In this document: in pieces, positions 1 to 5,398 of the stretch
Position numbering within the stretch: position 1 is the stretch's first letter
Layout: the number at the start of each line of letters is the position of its first letter
From: Deltaproteobacteria bacterium
GTDB lineage: Bacteria; Desulfobacterota; Desulfobacteria; Desulfobacterales; C00003060
Direction: 5' to 3'
Assembly: GCA_019309815.1 (NCBI GenBank)
Contig: JAFDFO010000155.1
Location: 1 to 5,629 of the forward strand
DNA: 5,629 nucleotides
Position numbers and translations under genes: made by a program
Notes under the pieces: model-generated
Told to the model about the DNA's origin: nothing
Seen by the model: the letters and a program-made list of their open reading frames with translations, nothing else
Databases searched by the model: none

Positions 1-198
1 TACGACGCGGTTATCCGCCTCAGCTTCGGGGCGACATCGCGCCGTAGCATATTGATTGTTTGCGCATTCATACACGGGCAAGACCGTGGTCTTTTGCGAA
101 GGCGGATAAAGGAGGCCGGGGCACCAGATGTCTGACGTATCAGCGTCAACTTAGGCCGTGAACTGCCCCGTGTGCGCTTGTTGTGGATTTTGACGAAA
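1..198. other. Left-edge stretch with inverted repeats, no supported gene
   Basis: No gene can be assigned here. On the + strand a frame is open from base 1 to a TGA at 133-135 (44 codons, ending ...IKEAGAPDV); it could be the tail of a gene entering from the left. On the - strand another frame is open to the window edge and contains an ATG at 70-72 (MNAQTINMLRRDV...), without a convincing ribosome binding site. Neither resembles a family I know, and two opposing open frames in GC-rich DNA are weak evidence. Three inverted repeats are visible: TTATCCGCCT (11-20) with AGGCGGATAA (100-109); AAGACC/GGTCTT (80-85/88-93), nested inside the first; and CGGGGCA/TGCCCCG (117-123/164-170). None is followed by a good T-run, so I do not call a terminator for the leftward gene. 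Confidence 0.3.
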
Positions 199-858
199 TT
201 ACACTGTGTCTATTATCTTCCGGCGCTGTTCTTCTAGTCTTTGTATCTCTTGTGTTACTTGGACCTTCAGTTCCATTATCCTTTCTTGTGTGAGATCTGC
301 AACATACTTATCAATCGTTGCATTGAGCTCATCTATGCGATTCGCTGTTCGCATACTGACAACGCCGGGACCACCCCCCACCCAGTAACGTATCTCTTTG
401 ACGGATTCGTTTATGCGAGACAATGTTCTGTAGAACTCTGTTAGACTCTGATACAGACTGAAGTCAACTTCTGTGACGTTACGAGCAGCTTCTGGCCAGG
501 AATCGACCACGAATTCTTCCCTTGGGATCCTTCGTTCCGTAATCCTAAAAAGGGGTCCCCCATAAAGATTTTCAAGGAATTGAAATAACAGCTGTTGATA
601 AGGATTACCCGCTTCTGCAAATTTCACGCTTGGCACAACTCCCTTGTTCAGTAACAAGTCAAGGTTTTCACCCAGTTCATTATCTACCTTTTTCAGAACA
701 CTTATGTCAAAACGCAGACTCGTCAAGAGTTCCCTGTCCTGAGTAAGAGCAAACGATTTTGAGAACGCATATTGACCACTCCCAAAGGAGATGATTCCGC
801 CCAACAGCGCTCCAACAGTAACAAAGAGAACAATCAAGAATATATCACTCAAGGTCAT
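199..858 (-). CDS. Hypothetical single-pass membrane protein with C-terminal coiled coil (219 aa)
   Basis: I do not recognise a family. Residues 5-27 form one hydrophobic segment (IFLIVLFVTVGALLGGIISF) after a very short polar N-terminus, which suggests a membrane anchor with the bulk on one side of the membrane; there is no signal-peptidase motif. Residues about 38-75 and 165-214 are charged and heptad-like, the latter ending in QEIQRLEEQRRK, typical of a coiled coil. The middle has a GGPLFR and a WVGGGPG segment. A longer reading from a GTG at 876 is possible, but the ATG at 858 is preferred because AGGAGAG (864-870) sits at a proper distance upstream, and that motif would lie inside the coding sequence of the longer form. 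The gene is visibly more AT-rich than the hom operon. It is transcribed alone, from a strong promoter about 120 bp upstream. Function unknown; tethering or sensing roles would be speculation. Confidence 0.75.
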   Translation of the reverse strand: MTLSDIFLIVLFVTVGALLGGIISFGSGQYAFSKSFALTQDRELLTSLRFDISVLKKVDNELGENLDLLLNKGVVPSVKFAEAGNPYQQLLFQFLENLYGGPLFRITERRIPREEFVVDSWPEAARNVTEVDFSLYQSLTEFYRTLSRINESVKEIRYWVGGGPGVVSMRTANRIDELNATIDKYVADLTQERIMELKVQVTQEIQRLEEQRRKIIDTV

Positions 859-983
859 TGCTTCTCTCCTTTGCACGACATTGGTGGCCTCGCTCTCTCT
901 GGGACCTCCAACTTATCCACAACCAAACATACTCCGGAATCAGTGGCCTGCTTAGAATGGTAATTATATATCATTGAGGGGTA
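859..983 (-). other. Long 5' leader of the membrane-protein gene
   Basis: This is the stretch between the predicted -10 box and the start codon. With a start site near 977 the leader would be about 119 nt, unusually long for a gene without a leader peptide. It includes the second copy of the 21-bp repeat (959-979) and an imperfect stem TTGGTGG/CCTCCAA (890-896/905-911). No known riboswitch or leader peptide was recognised. Short frames on both strands through it have no ribosome binding site and look accidental. Confidence 0.35.
864..870 (-). promoter_or_regulatory. Ribosome binding site deciding the start of the 219-aa gene
   Basis: On the - strand AGGAGAG is followed by five bases (AAGCA) and then ATG at 858-856. 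This near-consensus Shine-Dalgarno element selects the ATG over the upstream in-frame GTG at 876. Confidence 0.75.
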
Positions 984-1000
984 ATTATATATTATTGAGG
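959..1000. repeat. Two-copy 21-bp tandem repeat carrying duplicated -10 boxes
   Basis: The copies 959-979 and 980-1000 are directly adjacent and differ at a single base (C at 972, T at 993). Each begins GGTAATTATATAT and ends ATTGAGG. Read on the - strand, each copy contains TATAAT (963-968 and 984-989). Only the copy at 980-1000 is correctly spaced from a -35 box, so the duplication places a second TATAAT just downstream of the predicted transcription start. Confidence 0.85.
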
Positions 1001-1013
1001 GGGGCGCTGTCAA
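984..1013 (-). promoter_or_regulatory. Strong sigma70-type promoter for the membrane-protein gene
   Basis: On the - strand TTGACA (1008-1013) and TATAAT (984-989) are both perfect consensus hexamers, separated by 18 bp. Transcription would start near 977 and run left into the 219-aa gene. The A-rich block at 1014-1020 (a T-run on the - strand) lies directly upstream of the -35 box and could act as an UP-like element. Confidence 0.65.
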
Positions 1014-1223
1014 GAAAAAAACACAATATATTGGGCACTTGGGCTTGATAAACACTCTATGGTGTAGTTAGTTTATGCCACCTCTTTTGCCTTCCCGAAC
1101 CTTGTTCTTGTCCCCTCAACTTACTGGCATGCCCGCAACCCACGGGGCTTCCCCGCGTTGTTCTTCTGCCCTTAGAAGCAGAAAGGGGTGTGTTGGGAAT
1201 CCTGTTTGGAGCCGGTTCAGTGT
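1014..1223. other. Gene-free stretch with two hairpins
   Basis: No convincing gene is present; a 62-codon + strand frame at 1075-1263 has no ribosome binding site and runs through the tRNA terminator. Visible structure: ATAAAC/GTTTAT (1048-1053/1071-1076), an inverted repeat upstream of the leftward promoter; a stem built on CGGGG/CCCCG (1143-1147/1151-1155) extended by CAAC/GTTG (1136-1139/1157-1160); and two mutually exclusive pairings, TTCTGC/GCAGAA (1164-1169/1178-1183) or CCCTT/AAGGG (1169-1173/1183-1187). These might belong to a small RNA, but none of the common ones (SRP RNA, RNase P RNA, tmRNA, 6S) was recognised. Confidence 0.35.
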
Positions 1224-1261
1224 ACCAAAAGAAAAGGGCTTAGAATTTCGTCTAAGCCCTT
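1224..1261 (-). terminator. Intrinsic terminator of the initiator tRNA
   Basis: A perfect 11-bp stem, AAGGGCTTAGA (1234-1244) with TCTAAGCCCTT (1251-1261), has a 6-nt loop. Read on the - strand it is followed by TTTTCTTTT (through 1226), the U-rich tail of a Rho-independent terminator. It starts 11 bp after the tRNA CCA end. There is no T-run on the + strand side, so it acts leftward only. Confidence 0.85.
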
Positions 1262-1272
1262 GATATCAGAAA

Positions 1273-1349
<77 letters not shown>

Positions 1350-1361
1350 GCAATGCAAAGC

Positions 1362-1390
1362 CTTTTAGATCTTCCGACGTGTAGTGTCAA
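1362..1390 (-). promoter_or_regulatory. Promoter of the initiator tRNA gene
   Basis: On the - strand a perfect TTGACA (1385-1390) is followed after 17 bp by TAAAAG (1362-1367, 4/6 match to TATAAT). The start would fall near 1355, a few bases upstream of the mature 5' end. The whole promoter fits into the 45-bp gap between the stop codon of the kinase-like gene and the tRNA. Confidence 0.65.
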
Positions 1391-1394
1391 GGAT

Positions 1395-2603
1395 TTATTT
1401 GGAAGACCGTAATAATCGTTCTATGAGCTTGTAGCCATCTGCCACAAACACGCCTTGGGCTTCGGCGTTAGGTTCATTGAAACCACCAGCGCCTCGTGAA
1501 GAGGCAGAAATACCCGCGCCACAAATGGCAAACGGGATTGGTTCCGTCGTATGCGTTCTCAATGAGATAGGGGTATAGTGATCCGTTGTCACCATGACGC
1601 GGTGTTCCGGAAAACGCTTCATCCCCTCCAACACCTTGCCCACCACCTTAGCATCAAAGGCCTCGATGGTAGAAATCTTCTTATCCAGCAGGCCCGCGTG
1701 TCCGGCCTCATCCGGCGCCTCCACGTGCACGTAGACAAAGTCAGCACCTTCCAAGGCCGACAGCGCATATGTCGCCTTTGCCTCGTAATCGGTATCGAAA
1801 TATCCGGTAGCACCCGGAACTCGGATCACCTCCAGCCCTGCATAGACTCCAATCCCTCTCAACAGGTCGACAGCAGAAATAACCGCCCCTTTGAGCCCGG
1901 TCCTCGTTTCAAAGGTTTCCAAATGGGGAGCAAGGCCTTGGCCCCAGAGCCAGATATGGTTGGCCGGTTTCAACCCTTTTCTGATGCGCTTTTTGTTGAC
2001 CGGATGATCATTCAGAATTGTACGTGCCCGATCCATGAGCTGAAGCAATGCCCCATGAGACCTCATGCGATCCAGATACGGCCCCACGGCGTGACCTACA
2101 ATGTCGTGGGGGGGGGTGGTAGTAACTTCTGCCACCCCATTATGCCATACCACGAGATGACGGTAGCTCACACCAGGATAGAACCGAAAGATCTCGTCGC
2201 CTAATGCCCTGTCCAGATCCTTAATAATGTGTCGCGCCTCGTCAGTACCGATGTGACCAGCGCTGTAATCGTTCACGGACAATATGCCGTTCTGCTTGGC
2301 AAGGGTGACTAAGTTGCACCGGAAGGCCACGTCTGTCTCGGAAAGACGGACTCCAATACTGGCCGCTTCCAACGGGCCACGCCGAGTCAGAGTGCTTTTC
2401 GGATTGTAGCCCAGGAGACTCAAGTTCGCCGTGTCACTCCCGGTTTCGCACCCTTGTGGAATGGTACTTGCCAGACCGAGTTCTCCGTGGTCGGCAATCC
2501 AATCCATATGCGGCGTATGCGCAGCCGCAAGCGGCGTCTTGCCTCCGAGCTCGGCAATGGGGTAATCCCCCATACCGTCCCCTACTAACATGACATACTT
2601 CAT
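1395..2603 (-). CDS. apgM: Archaeal-type phosphoglycerate mutase homologue, probable homoserine kinase
   Basis: A 402-residue member of the alkaline phosphatase superfamily, aPGAM branch (COG3635-like), complete in length. Seen: metal ligand D9 in GDGMGD, the probable phospho-acceptor S56 in ETGSDTANLSLLGY, D298 and H302 in EAPDEAGHAG, D341 and H342 in TTDHYTP, and H351 in RTHTTEPIPF. Known: true members interconvert 2- and 3-phosphoglycerate, but one subfamily (TIGR02535, as I recall it) is proposed to be a homoserine kinase in bacteria that lack ThrB. Inferred: the 4-bp ATGA overlap with hom makes the kinase role more likely here, giving O-phosphohomoserine for threonine synthase. The ATG at 2603 is supported by GAGGA six bases upstream, inside the end of hom. 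No signal peptide; cytoplasmic. No terminator is evident between its stop and the tRNA promoter. Family assignment is firm; the choice between mutase and kinase is not settled by sequence alone. Confidence 0.9.
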   Translation of the reverse strand: MKYVMLVGDGMGDYPIAELGGKTPLAAAHTPHMDWIADHGELGLASTIPQGCETGSDTANLSLLGYNPKSTLTRRGPLEAASIGVRLSETDVAFRCNLVTLAKQNGILSVNDYSAGHIGTDEARHIIKDLDRALGDEIFRFYPGVSYRHLVVWHNGVAEVTTTPPHDIVGHAVGPYLDRMRSHGALLQLMDRARTILNDHPVNKKRIRKGLKPANHIWLWGQGLAPHLETFETRTGLKGAVISAVDLLRGIGVYAGLEVIRVPGATGYFDTDYEAKATYALSALEGADFVYVHVEAPDEAGHAGLLDKKISTIEAFDAKVVGKVLEGMKRFPEHRVMVTTDHYTPISLRTHTTEPIPFAICGAGISASSRGAGGFNEPNAEAQGVFVADGYKLIERLLRSSK

Positions 2604-3907
2604 CTCCAGTCCTCAATCCTGATCAGAATCGTTTCGTCTTTGACCACGTCTAGTTGCTGGATCTCCGAAAGGGCCACCTGTACTGCCGCCTCCCTGGCCT
2701 CATGAGTAATCATGACAATGGGTACAGCGCCCGCAAGGTCCCGTCCTTGCTGGTGGACCGACTTGATGCTGATCTGGTGCTTTCCGAGAATCCCGGCGAC
2801 CTTGGAAAGCACACCCGGGCGATCTTCGGCTGAAAACCGAAAATAGTACTCGGTCTGCAGCTCTTCGATCGATTTGATCCGCCTCTGCTTGATACCGGAT
2901 GGCTGGTACCCCACGGACGGCACCCTGCCCGCTGCATCCCTGAGGATGTTGCGGGCAACATCAACCAGATCGCTCACTACTGCGCTGCCCGTCGGCATCA
3001 TGCCGGCGCCAGGGCCGTAAAGCATTACATTGCCTACTGCGTCCCCTTTTATGTAGAGGGCGTTGTAAGCCTCGTTTACGTTGGCAAGCATACTATCGTC
3101 CGGCATCAGCGTTGGATGGACCCTTGCCTCAATCGCCTCGCCATCGTCCTTTGAAATGGCCAGCAACTTAATCCGGTATCCAAACTCCTGGATGAACCTG
3201 ATGTCGAGGGGTGTCACCTTTGAAATCCCCTCTGTGTAGACCGCCTTAAAATCTATCGGCACACCATAGGCAATGGAAAGAAGTATTGTGAGCTTGTGGG
3301 CCGCGTCGATGCCTTCCACGTCAAAGGTGGGATCAGCTTCTGCATACCCGAGAGCCTGGGCCTCTTTGAGCACCTCTGAAAAAGGGCTTCCTTCATCTGT
3401 CATCTTAGTCAGGATATAGTTAGCAGTTCCATTCAGAATGCCAAAAAGGCCTTCGATACGGTTGGCAACCAAGCCTTCCTTGATTGATCGAATCAGGGGG
3501 ATGCCGCCACCGACGCTGGCCTCAAAGCCGACTTCCACACCTTTTTGGGAAGCTGCGGAGAAGATTTCATCTCCATGGATAGCGAGAAGCGCTTTGTTAG
3601 CCGTCACAATGTGCTTCCCGTTTTCAATCGCCTTCAGGAGCAGACTTCTTGCCGGTTCGTAACCGCCAATGAGCTCCACGACAATGTCAACCTCTTTGTC
3701 ATTGATCACCACTTCGGCATCCTGCGTCAGTATGCCCGGGTCTACGTCGACCCCCCGATCTCTTTCCAGATCAAGGTCAGCTATCCATTTCAGTACGAGC
3801 GACGCCCCAAGGCGCGGCTCTATGACCTCCTGGTTTTCCAGCAAGATCTTTGCCATCCCAGAACCCACGGTTCCGAATCCCATTAAACCAACGGTGATCT
3901 TTTTCAT
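2600..3907 (-). CDS. hom: Homoserine dehydrogenase with C-terminal ACT domain
   Basis: Reduces L-aspartate 4-semialdehyde to homoserine with NAD(P)H, the branch point to threonine and methionine. The 435-residue protein has the usual monofunctional length and layout. Residues 4-130 form the Rossmann domain, with GFGTVGSG at 10-17 and TANKALL at 102-108. The catalytic domain follows, with FEASVGGGIPLI (128-139), GILNGTANYIL (156-166) and ADPTFDVEGIDAAHK (191-205); D201 and K205 correspond to the catalytic Asp/Lys pair of the yeast enzyme. An ACT domain occupies about 353-430 (YYFRFSAEDRPGVLSKVAGIL), suggesting feedback control by threonine, as is known for this type. There is no fused aspartokinase. 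The start at 3907 has GAGGTGA (3912-3918) four bases upstream. It lies 174 bp after the aminotransferase, separated by the octamer repeats, and overlaps the next gene by 4 bp. Confidence 0.97.
   Translation of the reverse strand: MKKITVGLMGFGTVGSGMAKILLENQEVIEPRLGASLVLKWIADLDLERDRGVDVDPGILTQDAEVVINDKEVDIVVELIGGYEPARSLLLKAIENGKHIVTANKALLAIHGDEIFSAASQKGVEVGFEASVGGGIPLIRSIKEGLVANRIEGLFGILNGTANYILTKMTDEGSPFSEVLKEAQALGYAEADPTFDVEGIDAAHKLTILLSIAYGVPIDFKAVYTEGISKVTPLDIRFIQEFGYRIKLLAISKDDGEAIEARVHPTLMPDDSMLANVNEAYNALYIKGDAVGNVMLYGPGAGMMPTGSAVVSDLVDVARNILRDAAGRVPSVGYQPSGIKQRRIKSIEELQTEYYFRFSAEDRPGVLSKVAGILGKHQISIKSVHQQGRDLAGAVPIVMITHEAREAAVQVALSEIQQLDVVKDETILIRIEDWR
2610..2614 (-). promoter_or_regulatory. 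Ribosome binding site inside hom for the overlapping downstream gene
   Basis: On the - strand GAGGA is followed by CTGGAG and then ATG at 2603-2601. It lies within the last codons of hom, whose TGA (2602-2600) overlaps the ATG as ATGA. This layout is typical of translational coupling and fixes the start of the kinase-like gene. Confidence 0.65.
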
Positions 3908-3942
3908 CTACTCACCTCATAAAGGAGAGGGTTTAGCTCAAA

Positions 3943-4079
3943 TGGAGTACTGGAGTACCCGTCTTCCGAAGTAACGTACGGCGGGCAGGCTGGAGTGATG
4001 GAGTACTGGGGTATTGGAATTTCTTTGTCCCATCATTCCAGTTTTCCACTATTCCAGTGTTCCAGTATCTACTATTCCA
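3943..4079. repeat. Phased 8-nt repeats in inverted orientation between alaC and hom
   Basis: Left arm: octamers of type TGGAGTAC at 3943, 3951, 3991, 3999, 4007 and 4015. The 32-bp interruption (3959-3990) is exactly four periods, so phase is kept. Right arm: the complement type, (N)NNTTCCA, at 4033, 4041, 4049, 4057 and, after one 7-nt degenerate unit, 4072. The two arms are partly complementary, so either strand could fold into a long imperfect hairpin with a loop near 4021-4032. Three octamers make 24 nt, which reads as an 8-residue repeat such as EYWSTR or MEYWGIG in accidental frames; I recall similar spurious EYWS-type peptides from deltaproteobacterial genomes. There is no direct-repeat/unique-spacer structure, so it is not a CRISPR array. 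It sits within the probable operon and could slow or partly terminate transcription, but no T-run is seen. Confidence 0.75.
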
Positions 4080-4081
4080 TC

Positions 4082-5248
4082 TTAAAGGATTTTTCTTATT
4101 CCCCTTATCGCCTGATTGATCCGCATGTTGTTTTCTATCAAGGCGAAACGAACGTAGTCATCGCCATACTCTCCAAAACCCAATCCTGGCGAGACTGCCA
4201 CCTTTGCTTCTCGGATTAGCATTTCAGAGAACCCTAGAGACCCCATCTTAATGTATTGCTCGGGGATCTTTGCCCAAACAAACATGGTCGCTTTGGGTCG
4301 TTTGATTGGCCACCCCGCCCTGTTCAACCCGTCTATAAGCGTGTCACGCCTCGCCCTGTAAGTCTCCACGATCTTCTTGACACACTCCTGGGGTCCGTTC
4401 AAAGCGATGATCCCAGCAATTTGGATAGGCTGAAAGATGCCATAATCAAGATAGCTCTTTATACGACGCAGTGCCCCCACAATCTGGGGATTTCCAACAC
4501 AGAACCCCACACGCCACCCCGGCATATTGTAGCTCTTGGAAAGCGAGAAGAATTCAACGCCGACATCTTTAGCCCCGGGCACCTGAAGAAAGCTCGGCGC
4601 CTTGTACCCGTCAAAGACGAGGTCAGCATAAGCCAGATCATGAATGACCAGGATATCATGCTCCTTGGCATAATCGACCACCTTCTCAAAAAAAGCCATG
4701 TCCACAACCTCTGTTGTGGGATTGTGCGGAAATGAAATGATGAGTATCTTCGGCCGCGGCCATGTCTGCTTCGTCGCCGCCATCAAGTCTTCAAAAAAAT
4801 CCCCTTCCGGACCCAACGGAATCCTCCGGACATCCCCGCCAGCAATAATAGCGGAAAACGGATGGATCGGGTATGTGGGGTCTGGCGCAAAAACAACGTC
4901 CCCAGGGCGTATGGTAACCAGCACCAGATGGGAAATCCCTTCTTTGGCACCAATAGTGACGATCGCTTCGGTGTCCGGGTCGATATCTACATCAAACCTG
5001 CGTTTATACCATTTGGAAATCGCCAGCCTGAGCTTAGTGATCCCCATGGACGCCGAGTAACGGTGATTATGACCCTTTCTGGCCGCCTCAACCAGTTTGT
5101 CCACAATGTGTTTGGGGGTAGGCATATCTGGATTTCCCATTCCAAGATCGATAATGTCCTCTCCTGCATGGCGGGCATCCATTTTAATTTTGTTCACCCT
5201 CGTAAAGACGTAGGGAGGCAGCCTATCCAACCTAGCAAATTCTTTCAT
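4082..5248 (-). CDS. alaC: AlaC-type class I/II PLP aminotransferase
   Basis: A 388-residue fold-type I aminotransferase, full length. It closely resembles E. coli AlaC (glutamate-pyruvate transaminase) over stretches I can recall: RLDRLPPYVF at 7-16, DIIDLGMGNPD at 31-41, VTIGAKEG at 97-104, and VRFALIENNMRINQAIRGI near the C-terminus. PLP-site residues are visible: N176 in FPHNPTTE, D204 and Y207 in IHDLAYADL, the Schiff-base lysine K238 in SLSKSYNMPGWRVGF, and the carboxylate-binding R367 in YVRFAL. It is cytoplasmic, with no signal peptide. The family also holds LL-diaminopimelate aminotransferases (DapL) and other Asp/Ala/aromatic transaminases, so the amino donor and product remain uncertain. 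Its place upstream of hom suggests a link to the aspartate family or to general transamination. The start at 5248 is preceded by AGAGGGG (5256-5262) at 7 bp, and a candidate promoter lies about 50 bp upstream. Confidence 0.85.
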   Translation of the reverse strand: MKEFARLDRLPPYVFTRVNKIKMDARHAGEDIIDLGMGNPDMPTPKHIVDKLVEAARKGHNHRYSASMGITKLRLAISKWYKRRFDVDIDPDTEAIVTIGAKEGISHLVLVTIRPGDVVFAPDPTYPIHPFSAIIAGGDVRRIPLGPEGDFFEDLMAATKQTWPRPKILIISFPHNPTTEVVDMAFFEKVVDYAKEHDILVIHDLAYADLVFDGYKAPSFLQVPGAKDVGVEFFSLSKSYNMPGWRVGFCVGNPQIVGALRRIKSYLDYGIFQPIQIAGIIALNGPQECVKKIVETYRARRDTLIDGLNRAGWPIKRPKATMFVWAKIPEQYIKMGSLGFSEMLIREAKVAVSPGLGFGEYGDDYVRFALIENNMRINQAIRGIRKIL

Positions 5249-5295
5249 AGTAAAACCCCTCTGTCCCGTTTAATTCCTTTCTTTTCTTGAACTTG

Positions 5296-5322
5296 ATTAC
5301 ACCAGGACGGGGCTGATGTCAA
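5296..5322 (-). promoter_or_regulatory. Candidate promoter for alaC (and perhaps hom-apgM)
   Basis: On the - strand a perfect TTGACA (5317-5322) and TGTAAT (5296-5301, 5/6 match) are spaced by 15 bp, shorter than the 17-bp optimum. Start would be near 5289, leaving a leader of about 40 nt. The -35 box overlaps one arm of the palindrome at 5318-5338. Confidence 0.4.
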
Positions 5323-5338
5323 AAAATATTTCTTTGAC
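5318..5338. promoter_or_regulatory. Near-palindrome in the alaC/purM divergent region
   Basis: GTCAAA (5318-5323) and TTTGAC (5333-5338) are perfect inverted arms around an A/T-only core with one C. Eight of ten base pairs of the 21-bp element are symmetrical. Each arm holds a -35-like TTGAC reading outward, one for alaC and one (TTGACT, 5334-5339) toward purM. It may be an operator or simply two back-to-back -35 boxes. The -10 of purM is ambiguous: TATACT (5352-5357) is close to consensus but only 12 bp from TTGACT. Confidence 0.35.
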
Positions 5339-5398
5339 TTATTGCGGACACTATACTAACTATGGTCCGGCTATTACATCAGCTCAGCCAAGTGAATC

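Noticed and set aside
141..157. Integron attC-like core near GTCAACTTAGGC
   Set aside because: The RYYYAAC consensus is not satisfied and no paired site or integrase is present.
855..1055. 66-codon - strand frame upstream of the membrane gene
   Set aside because: It spans the promoter and the 21-bp tandem repeat, so most of it would lie upstream of the predicted transcription start.
1075..1263. 62-codon + strand frame beside the tRNA
   Set aside because: No ribosome binding site, low-complexity composition, and its end lies in the tRNA terminator hairpin.
1366..1384. Resemblance to a sequencing adapter (AGATCTTCCGACGTGTAG)
   Set aside because: Only scattered similarity in shuffled order; the segment is well explained as the spacer of the tRNA promoter.
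1578..2204. 208-codon open frame on the + strand
   Set aside because: It lies entirely antisense to the well-supported apgM-like gene, has no ribosome binding site and no familiar motif; it is a shadow frame.
3943..4079. CRISPR array
   Set aside because: The repeats are 8 nt, contiguous and degenerate, without 20-40 nt repeats or unique spacers, and they invert midway.
3908..4081. Threonine/methionine leader peptide, T-box or riboswitch ahead of hom
   Set aside because: No run of Thr, Ile or Met codons, no T-box core and no known aptamer consensus; the spacer is explained by octamer repeats.
4256..4735. 159-codon open frame on the + strand
   Set aside because: Antisense to the conserved catalytic part of the aminotransferase; composition reflects the complementary codons.
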